Source: Taibaiella sp041660405
GTDB taxonomy: Bacteria > Bacteroidota > Bacteroidia > Chitinophagales > Chitinophagaceae
Reading direction: 5' to 3'
Assembly: GCA_041660405.1 (NCBI GenBank)
Contig: JBAZWL010000011.1
Coordinates: 62,001-126,000, forward strand
DNA length: 64,000 bases
A program made the position numbers and the translations under genes. Shown one piece after another: positions 8,815 through 17,529 of this stretch. The notes beneath the pieces are model-generated. The model saw only the letters and a list, made by a program, of their open reading frames with translations, did no database searches and was not told where the DNA came from. Positions within the stretch are counted from its first letter, which is position 1, and each line of letters begins with the position of its first letter.

Positions 8815-10041
8815 TTATAGTTCCAGCAATGCTTTCACAGGATCTTTACCGATCAGAAGCAGCTCCGGATTTTCAAGCAGTTCTTTTACCCTTACCAGGA
8901 AACCTACAGATTCACGGCCATCGATAATACGGTGATCATAACTCAAAGCAAGATACATCATAGGACGAATCTCAACTTTGCCATTAATCGCCATCGGGCG
9001 GTCCTGGATCTTATGCATACCCAGAATAGCCGATTGAGGAATATTGATAATTGGTGTGCTCATTAGTGATCCGAATACACCTCCATTAGTAATGGTAAAT
9101 GTACCGCCAGTCATTTCTTCGATAGTCAATTTGTTATCTCTTGCTTTGGCAGCAAGCTCGCCTACCTTTTTCTCAATTTCAAACATGCCAAGGCTTTCTG
9201 CATTACGGATAATAGGCACTACCAATCCTTTAGGTGCAGAAACTGCAATAGAGATATCGCAATACTCATGGTAGATCACAGACTCGCCATCAATGTAAGC
9301 GTTAACTGCAGGCCACTCCTGTAAAGCAATACAACATGCTTTGGTAAAGAAGGACATAAAGCCCAGGTTTACACCATGCTGCTCTTTAAATTTATCTTTA
9401 TACACCTTGCGGATATCCATGATCCTGGTCATGTCTACTTCGTTAAAAGTAGTCAGCATGGCAGTAGTATTCTTAGCTTCTACCAGGCGGCGGGAAATGG
9501 TTTTCCGGAGATTACTCATTTTTTCAGGACGATCCTCACGGCTAAACATAGCCTTACCTGGTGTACGTCCCGGGTTTTCAAGAGCAGCTAAAACGTCCCC
9601 TTTCATAATGCGGCCCAGAGAACCTGTACCGGTAACTGTGCTTGGCTGAACTTTTTTATCGGCCATTATAGCATTGGCAACCGGAGTAGCTTTAACTAAA
9701 GGATCAGCAGGTTTTGCTGGCGCAGCGGTAGTGGCTGCAGGTGCTTCAGTTTTCTTTTCCTCTGGTTTTTTCTCTTCTGCTTTAGGGGCAGCAGATGCTG
9801 GCCTTTCGGCAGTTTCGTCTATTTTACAGGCGATATCACCTATATTAAGGGTATCCCCCTCTTTAGCTACAGTCTGTAAAATGCCGGCTTGTTCCGCATT
9901 TAACTCAAATGTGGCTTTTTCGGATTCTAATTCACAGATAATTTCATCGCGGTCAACCCAATCACCGTCATTTTTTATCCATTTTACTAAAGTAACTTCA
10001 CTGATGGACTCACCAACGGGGGGGACTTTTATTTCAATCAT
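8815..10041 (-). CDS. sucB: 2-oxoglutarate dehydrogenase E2, dihydrolipoyllysine-residue succinyltransferase
   Basis: 408 residues, usual length. It transfers the succinyl group from the E1-bound intermediate to CoA in the TCA cycle. Seen: an N-terminal lipoyl domain (1-76) with the lipoylated lysine in ELESEKATFE, an Ala/Pro/Lys-rich linker (about 77-112), a peripheral subunit-binding domain (about 113-150; VANAIMADKKV ... GSLGRIMKGDVL) and a catalytic domain to the end with the active-site motif SYDHRIIDG. The lipoyl start MIEIKVPPVGESI and the catalytic end favour the succinyl over the acetyl enzyme. The E1 gene sucA is not next to it, which is common in this phylum. Confidence 0.93.
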   Translation of the reverse strand: MIEIKVPPVGESISEVTLVKWIKNDGDWVDRDEIICELESEKATFELNAEQAGILQTVAKEGDTLNIGDIACKIDETAERPASAAPKAEEKKPEEKKTEAPAATTAAPAKPADPLVKATPVANAIMADKKVQPSTVTGTGSLGRIMKGDVLAALENPGRTPGKAMFSREDRPEKMSNLRKTISRRLVEAKNTTAMLTTFNEVDMTRIMDIRKVYKDKFKEQHGVNLGFMSFFTKACCIALQEWPAVNAYIDGESVIYHEYCDISIAVSAPKGLVVPIIRNAESLGMFEIEKKVGELAAKARDNKLTIEEMTGGTFTITNGGVFGSLMSTPIINIPQSAILGMHKIQDRPMAINGKVEIRPMMYLALSYDHRIIDGRESVGFLVRVKELLENPELLLIGKDPVKALLEL

Positions 10042-10249
10042 GGAAAGAATAATGTAATTAGCTAATTTTATGTATCCACAGCAAAAATGATCTGTTTTGC
10101 TATTGGGCTGCTAAATTAGGAAACACCGTTCATTTAACAAAGGTAAATTGCAAAATAGGTGTACTTAGCTCATTCAAAATGAGATTTGTCATCAATTCTC
10201 CAATGTTTCCTTTCAAACGATGAACATTGAATTTATTTTTCTTCAAAAA
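10042..10249. other. Intergenic region between sucB and the tRNA-Trp promoter
   Basis: AT-rich spacer between the divergent units. It should hold the sucB promoter on the minus strand, but I found no clear consensus there. No gene or structured RNA is visible. Confidence 0.4.
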
Positions 10250-10281
10250 TTGTTCAAAATAAAAAAGGTTTCTTATCTTTG
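10250..10281 (+). promoter_or_regulatory. Bacteroidota-type promoter for tRNA-Trp/secE/nusG
   Basis: TTG at 10250-10252, a 21-base spacer and TATCTTTG at 10274-10281. This fits the phylum's primary sigma consensus (TTTG, 19-21 bases, TAnnTTTG). It lies 60 bp before the tRNA. Confidence 0.7.
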
Positions 10282-10341
10282 CCATCCGAATAAAAGTCAA
10301 AAGGTTTCTTTTGGCTTTTTATTTTGAGTTCTTTTTGATAC

Positions 10342-10412
10342 ACGGGCATGGTGCAATGGTAGCATACGGGTCTCCAACACCCTTGATGTGGGTTCGAATC
10401 CTACTGCCCGTG
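10342..10412 (+). tRNA. tRNA-Trp (CCA)
   Basis: Cloverleaf with acceptor ACGGGCA/TGCCCGT, D-loop AATGGTAG, anticodon CCA at 10374-10376 and T-loop GGTTCGAATCC. The discriminator G is followed by CA, so the full CCA end is not encoded. tRNA-Trp directly before secE-nusG is a conserved bacterial order. Confidence 0.95.
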
Positions 10413-10485
10413 CAGATTTTTTAGTGCAAAAATTGATTTTATATTTCTAAATTTGATTTTTGCATTTTTAATTTATAATATTCTT

Positions 10486-10683
10486 ATGAGCAAGTTCGGA
10501 ACATACATTCAGGAGTCTTACGACGAATTGATCCACAAAGTAAACTGGCCTTCATGGAACGAACTTCAACAAACTACGTTGATCGTTATCGTTTCCCTGA
10601 TTGTTGTTACTGCATTGATCTTCGGTATGGACGCAGGTTCAGAAGCCGCGATGAAATTCGTTTACAGCATCGCCAGTAACTAA
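10486..10683 (+). CDS. secE: Preprotein translocase subunit SecE
   Basis: 65 residues from ATG 10486; an upstream in-frame start at 10453 is rejected as it would add a hydrophobic leader not found in SecE. Seen: amphipathic helix ESYDELIHKVNWPSWNELQQ, the conserved KVxWPxxxE signature, then one transmembrane helix (TTLIVIVSLIVVTALIFGMD). SecE clamps SecY in the inner membrane. Single-helix length is normal for this phylum. It lies between tRNA-Trp and nusG, the canonical position. Confidence 0.95.
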   Translation: MSKFGTYIQESYDELIHKVNWPSWNELQQTTLIVIVSLIVVTALIFGMDAGSEAAMKFVYSIASN

Positions 10684-10732
10684 ACCAAAACCATAGTTCA
10701 ACTGTTTGAACTAAAGAAATCATTACACACAA

Positions 10733-11314
10733 ATGAGTGAAATAAATACGCCGCAAGAACAGGTTACAGAACAAGATACCAAATGGTATGTGATTCGTAT
10801 TGTGAGCGGTAAAGAGAGAAAAGTAAAAGAATACCTGGATAAAGAGGTTAAGATCAACGGATGGGGAAATACCATTTTACAGATTCTTTGCCCGGTAGAA
10901 AAGGTATTTAAAGTGCTGAATGGCAAAAAAGTCCTTCGCGAAAAAACGTTATTCCCTGGTTATATCATGTTGGAAGCCGTAGAAGGCAAACTGAATGATA
11001 CTATGATTCAGGGCATCACCAGTGTTACCAATGTAATCCACTTCTTGGGTAAAGAGCATCCGATAGCTTTGCGCAAAGCAGAAGTAAATAAAATGTTCGG
11101 TAAGTTGGATGAAGTATCTGAACAAGGTATCGGATACGCAGAACCTTACATTGTTGGCGAAACGGTGAAGATTATTGACGGTCCGTTCAACGACTTTAAT
11201 GGTACTATTGAGGAAGTAAATGAAGAGAAGAAAAAACTGAAGATCGTGGTGAAAATATTTGGCCGTGCTACCCCGGTAGAGCTGAATTACTCACAAGTGG
11301 AAAAGATAGCTTAA
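10733..11314 (+). CDS. nusG: Transcription termination/antitermination factor NusG
   Basis: 193 residues. N-terminal NGN domain (about 17-120; KWYVIRIVSGKERKVKEYL, LFPGYIMLEA, VIHFLGKEHP) that binds RNA polymerase, and a C-terminal KOW domain (about 137-190; GETVKIIDGPFNDFNGTIEEV) that contacts Rho or ribosomal S10. Co-transcribed with secE, 49 bp apart. A strong terminator follows directly, so rplK and the other L11/L1 operon genes that commonly come next are not here. Confidence 0.96.
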   Translation: MSEINTPQEQVTEQDTKWYVIRIVSGKERKVKEYLDKEVKINGWGNTILQILCPVEKVFKVLNGKKVLREKTLFPGYIMLEAVEGKLNDTMIQGITSVTNVIHFLGKEHPIALRKAEVNKMFGKLDEVSEQGIGYAEPYIVGETVKIIDGPFNDFNGTIEEVNEEKKKLKIVVKIFGRATPVELNYSQVEKIA

Positions 11315-11330
11315 TCTTCTTTAAAATATT

Positions 11331-11375
11331 AGTAAGTAAAAAAGACCCGCTAAAGGCGGGTCTTTTTTACTTACT
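11331..11375. terminator. Terminator after nusG
   Basis: Long stem built on AAAGACCCGC/GCGGGTCTTT, extended outward by AGTAAGTAAA/TTTACTTACT. It has a T run on both strands, so it can also end the convergent GyrI-like gene. Confidence 0.88.
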
Positions 11376-11389
11376 AAACCAGAGATGAA

Positions 11390-11848
11390 TTATCTTACTG
11401 CCACAAAAATATCTACTTCAGCGTTTTCAGGATCCTGTGCTTTTGCTCCATATACTTCAAAATCAGTCGTATACCGCCTTGGTATATCCGAGCTCCATAT
11501 CTTTACCCACTCCAGGAAAACAATACCTTCTGAAGTCTTCCCCTTCGCTTGCATTTGTGTATAGTTTCCGCCTTCAATTACTTTGCCGGTAAATCCTTCC
11601 GGTATTTCATCCAAACTACTTACTCTGCAACCCAATATGGTGGTATATGGTCTTGTATGATCTTTTTCGTAATCGGTGTACACACAATAAACAGTATGAT
11701 CAATTTTGTTGGGTATTGCGGCAATACTGCTTTCTGAAAAAAACTTAGTCCATAGTTGCGGAATATCAGTTGCAGATTTTCCGTGTTCATTCGTTGTTCT
11801 TATAGCTTTTCCTATAATGTAGAATTGTTCTATTGGTGCTGTTTTCAT
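11390..11848 (-). CDS. GyrI-like/AraC effector-binding domain protein, copy 1
   Basis: 152 residues from ATG 11848; a longer GTG start at 11869 is rejected because copy 2 begins at the equivalent point. A single GyrI-like (SOUL-type) small-molecule-binding domain without a DNA-binding domain. Seen: the pattern FYIIGKAIRTTNE, IPNKIDHTVYCVYTDYEKDH, GFTGKVIEGGNY, GIVFLEWVKIW, DFEVYG. Stand-alone members bind hydrophobic cations or DNA gyrase in other bacteria; the role here is unknown. It is a tandem paralogue of the gene 109 bp upstream. Confidence 0.8.
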   Translation of the reverse strand: MKTAPIEQFYIIGKAIRTTNEHGKSATDIPQLWTKFFSESSIAAIPNKIDHTVYCVYTDYEKDHTRPYTTILGCRVSSLDEIPEGFTGKVIEGGNYTQMQAKGKTSEGIVFLEWVKIWSSDIPRRYTTDFEVYGAKAQDPENAEVDIFVAVR

Positions 11849-11957
11849 ATTGCTTGTTTTTAATGACACTGTAAAAGTATCAGGCCATTATGACAACCCT
11901 ATGTCAAGAGCATTTCCCTATTTTTTCCTATTTCGATTCAATTTTCCTTTTCGTCCC

Positions 11958-12416
11958 TTATTTCATAGAGACAAAAATATTTATTTCTGCATGGTCGGGA
12001 TCGCCTGCTTTTTCATCATATACTTCAAAATCAGTCTTATAAGCTCTTTGAGCATCGGCGTTCCAGATTTTCATCCACTCCAACAGTACAATACCATCAC
12101 TCGGTTTGCCTTTTGCCGTCATTCTCAAATAGTTTTCACCCTCTATTGCTTTACCGGTAAACCCGTCAGGAATATCATCTAAATGAGTTACCCGGCAGCC
12201 TATAATGGCTGTAAAAGGTTTTTTATGATCGTGTTCATAATCCGTGTAAATGCGATAAATGGTGTCGTCAATTTTGTTAGGTATTTTATCCTTGATGTTA
12301 TTTAATAAAAAGTGATTCCACAATTGTGACAGATCATCAATGACTTTCCCGTTTTCAATTGTTGTTCTTACAGCAAGCCCAATAACATAAAAATCTTCTA
12401 CTGATATTGTTTCCAT
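11958..12416 (-). CDS. GyrI-like/AraC effector-binding domain protein, copy 2
   Basis: 152 residues, same length and block order as copy 1 (FYVIGLAVRTTIENG, IPNKIDDTIYRIYTDYEHDH, GFTGKAIEGENY, GIVLLEWMKIW, DFEVYDEKAGDPDHAEINIFV). By eye roughly half of the residues agree, so the duplication is old. The pocket glutamate in the LEW motif is kept in both. No regulator with a DNA-binding domain lies next to the pair. Confidence 0.8.
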   Translation of the reverse strand: METISVEDFYVIGLAVRTTIENGKVIDDLSQLWNHFLLNNIKDKIPNKIDDTIYRIYTDYEHDHKKPFTAIIGCRVTHLDDIPDGFTGKAIEGENYLRMTAKGKPSDGIVLLEWMKIWNADAQRAYKTDFEVYDEKAGDPDHAEINIFVSMK

Positions 12417-12522
12417 ATACTTTAGAAATTATTGCTCAGTAAAATTATCGGGTTAATCAATAACCCGGTGCCATTGATTTGCAAAACATTTACGCTATTC
12501 TCAACTATTTCTAAATACTATG

Positions 12523-12558
12523 CAAAAATGCGCGGTGGCTAAAAAATTTAGCCACCGC
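12523..12558 (-). terminator. Terminator after the TonB receptor gene
   Basis: 12-bp stem GCGGTGGCTAAA/TTTAGCCACCGC (12532-12558), with a T run on the minus strand at 12525-12529, 21 bp beyond the receptor stop. Confidence 0.75.
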
Positions 12559-12578
12559 ACAGAATCAATAGATTATTT

Positions 12579-14861
12579 TTATTTCAGTTTATAACGGAAC
12601 CCAACGTAAATATTACGTCCCATACCAGGCCCCCATACTAAAGATCCATCAAACCCATGTCCGAAAGGGTTATCGGTTCCGGTAATCAGGTCATGTTGCA
12701 TATATCTGGTAAGATTTTCTCCACCGGCATACACTTCTATATTACCATCGTTCCAGCTCTTACTTATCTGAGCATTCATTTGAACAAATGAAGGTGAATT
12801 GCTTTCTTCCATAACAGTATGATGTTCTGAGAAGCGTGCCGGTAAACGCTTAGGTCCTACCCATTGAACGGTATAATCAAACTTCCAGCTGTTATTAGTT
12901 TCGTAACCCACATTTACAAACGCACGATGCGCTGCCACCAATGGTTTCAGCTTTTCCTCACCATTATAAGTATTGCGAACATTATAATAACGATAGGCCA
13001 ATCTCACATCCAGCTTACGTATAGGCTCATAATCGAGCTGTGCCTGAAAGCTGTGCGCGAATGATTTACCATCCAGGTTATAAAACCTTACTTCACCCGG
13101 CTTTTCAATATCCACCACTACCTGGTTGGTAAAATCAGTATAGTAATAATCCATGCTAAATGCACCGTCACGATAATTGAGCATAAATTTCTGCGTGAAG
13201 TTTATACCGGTATTCCAGGCAATTTCCGGATTCAAACCATAAGGTTTATCTGCTTCCCCTGCAGACAAAATATAGCTTCTGCTACTTGCGAGATAACCCA
13301 GGTTTTCTGCAAAGATATTAGCAGTACGTTGTGCCCGGCCTACAGAAGCACGGAATACACTGTTGGCTGTCGGAGCATATCGCACATGCAATCGGGGTGT
13401 AAGAAATGCCCCGAAAAGATTGTGATAATCGGCGCGCAAACCTGCTACTACATTGAATTTGGTAAGATAACTATAACTATATTCTACAAACGCACCGGGC
13501 ACATATTCCGTACGACGATAAGGAGTTCCAACAAATTTTTCATCATAATTATCTGCCACAAAACTGGCACCACCTTTTATGATATTGTTGGAATTGCTGA
13601 TGATGGTTTGATAAATGTAATTGGCATAGAAGCTTTTCTGCTTAGCATCATAATTGCGGTTGCCATATTGGCTTTCCTGATTGTGATATACTCCCGATAA
13701 CTGAAGGCCCATACTTTTCCATGGTTTTGCCACGAAGACCTTACCTATTTTTGCCCAGCCTTCTATACGTTTAATATTTTGCTGATAACCCCATGGATTG
13801 CCTGCCACCTGCTCCATACCTTCTTTATAATTCTTCTGGCCTCCGGTATTATCCAGGTACACACCTTTTATACCACCTTGTATTTCGAAGCCTGATTTAT
13901 CAAAGAAAAACCAACGATTGGAACCTACGAATGTATTGCCCAATGGTTGATCCAGGAAACCATCACCATTCTGATCTACCTTTCCCCAATCGCTTCGGGC
14001 GTGCAGTAATAAATTGCTGCTCAGGTCGGAATTGAAACGATGACTCAATACCAGATTGCCTTCGGTACGGCCTTGTGAACTTTGATAACCGTTAAGATAT
14101 AAGCGTGGTTCTTTTTCTTCAAAAGGTTTACGCCATTCAATATTGATCTGGCCGGCAGTGCCTTCAAATCCGTTCACTACACTTCCGGCACCTTTGCTCA
14201 ATTGCATACTTTCTACCCAGGCGCCTGGCGTAAAAGTGAGGCCCGTAATAGCCGCCAATCCTCTTACATCCGGAACATTTTCCCGGGTAAAAGAAGTATA
14301 ACTACCTGCCAGTCCCAGCATCTGGATTTGCTTGTAACCGCTTACGGCATCTGTAAATCCTACGTCAACAGAGGGTGTTGTTTCAAAGCTTTCACTCAGG
14401 TTACAACATGCAGCTTTCATCAATTCACGGGAGCCAATCTTTTCTATTTTCACAGAGCCCAGCATATTGATCTCTGTGCTTTTTCTGCGACTTTCGACAG
14501 TAACTTCTTTCAATAATTTTACTGGCTTCAACCCTATTTTCAGTTCGGAAGAGCTTACAGAAAGTGTGTCGTTTTCGTAGCCGGTATAGCTTACTACTAT
14601 ACGGCTGGTACTATCAGGCACATCCAATTGAAATTGGCCTTCGGCATCGGTCATAGTGCCATAATTAACGGATAAACCCTGTACCGTGGCACCCGGCAAA
14701 GATTCATTATTGGAGTTGTCGGAAACCTTACCGGTAATTCGTCTGAATCCGGCATCCTGCGCAGATGCCTTACTGGATAAAGACAGCATACCTGAAATAA
14801 GGATCAATGCTGCACCGCACGTGGCTATGCGCTGTGTATTCTTGATCTGGAAGCGTTTCAT
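12579..14861 (-). CDS. TonB-dependent outer membrane receptor, probable metal uptake
   Basis: 760 residues from ATG 14861 (the GTG two codons upstream is unneeded). Signal peptide to about residue 35 (SLSSKASAQDAG), then a carboxypeptidase-regulatory-like beta-sandwich (about 40-115; ITGKVSDNSNNESLPGATV), a plug domain (about 130-240; SGYKQIQMLGLAGSYTSFTR, NGFEGTAGQINIEWRKP) and a 22-strand-type barrel ending in an aromatic-rich strand NIYVGFRYKLK. Plug and barrel import a ligand using TonB/ExbBD energy. The conserved Cys pair in the plug (KAACCNLSESF) and the two upstream metal-binding proteins suggest a heavy-metal or metallophore substrate, perhaps copper; this is inference. Starts 5 bp after the HMA gene. 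Confidence 0.88.
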   Translation of the reverse strand: MKRFQIKNTQRIATCGAALILISGMLSLSSKASAQDAGFRRITGKVSDNSNNESLPGATVQGLSVNYGTMTDAEGQFQLDVPDSTSRIVVSYTGYENDTLSVSSSELKIGLKPVKLLKEVTVESRRKSTEINMLGSVKIEKIGSRELMKAACCNLSESFETTPSVDVGFTDAVSGYKQIQMLGLAGSYTSFTRENVPDVRGLAAITGLTFTPGAWVESMQLSKGAGSVVNGFEGTAGQINIEWRKPFEEKEPRLYLNGYQSSQGRTEGNLVLSHRFNSDLSSNLLLHARSDWGKVDQNGDGFLDQPLGNTFVGSNRWFFFDKSGFEIQGGIKGVYLDNTGGQKNYKEGMEQVAGNPWGYQQNIKRIEGWAKIGKVFVAKPWKSMGLQLSGVYHNQESQYGNRNYDAKQKSFYANYIYQTIISNSNNIIKGGASFVADNYDEKFVGTPYRRTEYVPGAFVEYSYSYLTKFNVVAGLRADYHNLFGAFLTPRLHVRYAPTANSVFRASVGRAQRTANIFAENLGYLASSRSYILSAGEADKPYGLNPEIAWNTGINFTQKFMLNYRDGAFSMDYYYTDFTNQVVVDIEKPGEVRFYNLDGKSFAHSFQAQLDYEPIRKLDVRLAYRYYNVRNTYNGEEKLKPLVAAHRAFVNVGYETNNSWKFDYTVQWVGPKRLPARFSEHHTVMEESNSPSFVQMNAQISKSWNDGNIEVYAGGENLTRYMQHDLITGTDNPFGHGFDGSLVWGPGMGRNIYVGFRYKLK

Positions 14862-14866
14862 AAACA

Positions 14867-15217
14867 CTAATGATCCCCGTGATCCTGTCTATAAGCGCAG
14901 CATTCAGGTAATTTGTTGTAATCGTTGTCGGCAGCTTTAGTGTCACCGGCATCATGTCCGGCTTTGGCTATGCTTTCCTCTATCTTCTTTAAAGAAGTTT
15001 TGGAAGGTCGGTAAGTAACGGTAAGTTCTTTGCTTGTTTTATCCCACTCTGCACGTTTTACGCCACCTATGTAAGCAGCATCCTCAATGCGTTTTTCACA
15101 TTGACTACAAGTACCGCTTACTTTTATTTTTTCAGTAGCGATATCTTGATCTCCTCCGGCAAAAGAAAGGGTACAAGAAAATATCAGAAGGGCAATAATG
15201 CCTGAAAGACGTTTCAT
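14867..15217 (-). CDS. Exported heavy-metal-associated (HMA) domain protein
   Basis: 116 residues from ATG 15217; a much longer in-frame extension upstream overlaps the preceding gene and is rejected. Signal peptide 1-22 (MKRLSGIIALLIFSCTLSFA). One HMA domain with a CxxC metal site, GTCSQCEKRIEDAAY, then the usual beta-alpha-beta shape (TVTYRPSKTSLKKIEESIAKAGHD). The tail NKLPECCAYRQDHGDH adds two Cys and two His and could bind a second metal. Likely periplasmic copper-type carrier or sensor. Co-transcribed with the TonB receptor downstream (5 bp gap). Confidence 0.85.
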   Translation of the reverse strand: MKRLSGIIALLIFSCTLSFAGGDQDIATEKIKVSGTCSQCEKRIEDAAYIGGVKRAEWDKTSKELTVTYRPSKTSLKKIEESIAKAGHDAGDTKAADNDYNKLPECCAYRQDHGDH

Positions 15218-15308
15218 TTTTATAATTATTACGGTTGTAAAATTCAAGAATACTGATCTCAAAAGAAGCATATCAAATGGAATACTTCTCAAAATGGAGC
15301 AAGCAGCA

Positions 15309-15749
15309 TTAACCGTAATAAGTGAAACGGACGTGTAATTTATATAAAGGAATATTTTGCCAAAGGCCAGGAGGCGCATTAGCCTGGTATACTTGTGTTA
15401 CAGGTCTTTCGGGAAGATCTGTTAAGGCATAAGTATGAAACTGTTGTGGTGTCGCTATTTGCAAAGATTGCAGCTGCAATTGTACATCATTAGCTTTGCT
15501 TTGGTCCTGGGCAATTTTAAGCGTAATGGTCTTGTCGCTGCAACAATCGTCTGGATTTTCAGACTTCAATCCGGCATACAGAGCATTGTTTTTGGATTCC
15601 TTGCCACTTTCTTTGCAGCAGCAGGATGCCTTTTCTTCATTTACATTCCAGGCTGACAATTTAGTGCCACAAAAATGTATTTGCACCATCATGCCGGATA
15701 CGGCGACGAGGTACAAAACCAATAAGGGTATGGCAATAAATTTCTTCAT
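15309..15749 (-). CDS. HYC_CC_PP family protein
   Basis: 146 residues from ATG 15749 (the TTG four codons upstream is rejected). N-terminal signal or anchor (KKFIAIPLLVLYLVAVSGMMV) followed by the family's marks in order: QIHFCG (the HYC position), ASCCCKE and DDCCSD (the CC positions), and NAPPGLWQ (the PP position). The function of the family is not known; the Cys content suggests metal binding. It is 91 bp upstream of the HMA gene and 10 bp downstream of a minus-strand TAGCTTTG (15759-15766) that fits the -7 element, so it probably opens the metal operon. Confidence 0.82.
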   Translation of the reverse strand: MKKFIAIPLLVLYLVAVSGMMVQIHFCGTKLSAWNVNEEKASCCCKESGKESKNNALYAGLKSENPDDCCSDKTITLKIAQDQSKANDVQLQLQSLQIATPQQFHTYALTDLPERPVTQVYQANAPPGLWQNIPLYKLHVRFTYYG

Positions 15750-15823
15750 AGAATGTTGCAAAGCTAAGTATTATCTTTTTATGATGTGTTAAGAAGTGGC
15801 AAAAGATGGATTAGGATTAAAAG

Positions 15824-17389
15824 TTACTTTTTACAATAAACAATCGCAGCTTCTCCTACTCTTTCTCCATCCATAGCTGCAGAAATAATACCTCCTGCAT
15901 ATCCGGCACCTTCAGCGCAAGGGAATAATCCTTTGATCTGTGTATGCTGCAAAGTATCCTTATCGCGCGGAATACGGACGGGAGAAGAGGTACGGGATTC
16001 TGTTGCGGTTACAATAGCATCTTCTGTATAATAGCCTTTCATTTTCTTACCAAAAGATATAAATCCTTTACTCAAAGATTGATATACTTCTACCGGCAAA
16101 ACCTCGTGTAATAAAGCAGAAGTTACGCCTGGCAAATAAGAACATTCGGGTAAAGAGTCCGATAATTTTCTATTCGTAAAATCGGTCATGCGCTGGGCGG
16201 GCGCTTTGAGTTTACCTCCACCGGCATTCCAGGCTTTCTGTTCTACCATTTGCTGAAAGTGCATTGCAGCCAAAGGTCCGGTGAAACCATATTTTGCAAA
16301 ATCCTGCTCGTCTACCGTTACCACCATACCTGAATTAGCATAAGGATTATCGCGCTTGGAAGGCGACCATCCATTTACTACAAGCTCCCCTTCGTTGGTA
16401 GAAGCTGGTGCAATAATACCACCCGGGCACATGCAAAAAGAGAACACACCCCGCCCCATTTCCTGACTTACCAGTGAATAAGAAGCCGGCCCCACCATAT
16501 CACCAAATTCAGCAGGGTCGCAACGATACTGTACCTGGTTGATCAATGCCTGCGGATGTTCAATACGTACACCTAAAGCAAAAGGCTTGGCTTCCATTGC
16601 TATGTCTTTGTTATGCAACATGGTGAAGATATCGCGGGCAGAATGGCCAGTAGCAAGGATCAGAGCCTTCGCCATTATTTTTTCTCCACCACTAACGATT
16701 ACTCCTTTTAGGGCATCCCCTTCAATGATAAGATCTGTAAGTTTTGTATTGAATAAAACCTGTCCGCCACAAGCTTCTATTTGTTCCCTCATGGCTACAA
16801 TAATGCCTGGCAATTTATTAGTCCCGATGTGAGGGTGCGCCTCGTACATGATCTTCTCTTCTGCCCCAAAATGCCGGAACCATTGCAAGCTGCGCAATAT
16901 ATTACCTCTCTTGGTAGAACGTGTGTAGAGTTTGCCATCACTGTAAGTGCCCGCACCACCTTCACCAAAACAATAATTAGACTCGGGATTTACTATGCCT
17001 TGTTTATTCATTGCGGCAAGGTCGCGACGGCGTTCACGCACATCCTTACCCCTTTCAATAATAACAGGGCAAAAGCCACTTTCTATCAGCCTCAAAGCTG
17101 CGTAAAGTCCTGCAGGACCGGCTCCGGCTATTAATATTTGTTCTTTATCTTTTACATTTTGCAGTTGAGGAACAAATTCAAAAGCATCTACAAACGGTTC
17201 TTCCACAAATACATTGACCTGCATTTGCATCATGATCTGGCTGCCACGGGCATCTACAGACCTTCGGATAACCTGTGTGGCATTGATTCTGCCGGGTTTC
17301 ATATTGAGTTGTTGCGCCGCGTACTGGCGAATGACATTTTCCTGCGCAGCATCGGCAGGAGTAAGGCGAAGTGTGATCTGTTGAGGCAT
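15824..17389 (-). CDS. COG2509-type FAD-dependent dehydrogenase
   Basis: 521 residues, usual length. N-terminal region of about 80 residues (small alpha/beta domain), then an FAD-binding Rossmann motif ILIAGAGPAGLYAALRL (about 86-102), the family motif NYCFGEGGAGTYSDGKLYTR (about 138-157), a second dinucleotide part (KALILATGHSARDIF) and a C-terminal GLFPCAEGAGYAGGI FAD motif (about 490-504). Members are soluble flavoproteins of unknown substrate. Monocistronic, divergent from cysS. Confidence 0.88.
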   Translation of the reverse strand: MPQQITLRLTPADAAQENVIRQYAAQQLNMKPGRINATQVIRRSVDARGSQIMMQMQVNVFVEEPFVDAFEFVPQLQNVKDKEQILIAGAGPAGLYAALRLIESGFCPVIIERGKDVRERRRDLAAMNKQGIVNPESNYCFGEGGAGTYSDGKLYTRSTKRGNILRSLQWFRHFGAEEKIMYEAHPHIGTNKLPGIIVAMREQIEACGGQVLFNTKLTDLIIEGDALKGVIVSGGEKIMAKALILATGHSARDIFTMLHNKDIAMEAKPFALGVRIEHPQALINQVQYRCDPAEFGDMVGPASYSLVSQEMGRGVFSFCMCPGGIIAPASTNEGELVVNGWSPSKRDNPYANSGMVVTVDEQDFAKYGFTGPLAAMHFQQMVEQKAWNAGGGKLKAPAQRMTDFTNRKLSDSLPECSYLPGVTSALLHEVLPVEVYQSLSKGFISFGKKMKGYYTEDAIVTATESRTSSPVRIPRDKDTLQHTQIKGLFPCAEGAGYAGGIISAAMDGERVGEAAIVYCKK

Positions 17390-17502
17390 TCTATTTAGGA
17401 ATGAAGTCAGTAATTAAGGGGCAAAAATACATTATTTTAAAGGTTGACAGAGAGACAATATCCCGAAAGCTATTTCTTATCCTGCCATTCCCAACTATAC
17501 CT

Positions 17503-17510
17503 TATTTTTG
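17503..17510 (+). promoter_or_regulatory. Probable -7 element of the cysS promoter
   Basis: TATTTTTG fits TAnnTTTG and lies 19 bp before the cysS ATG. No good -33 TTTG is visible at the right distance. Confidence 0.4.
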
Positions 17511-17529
17511 CGCTTTACAGCTTTGATTT

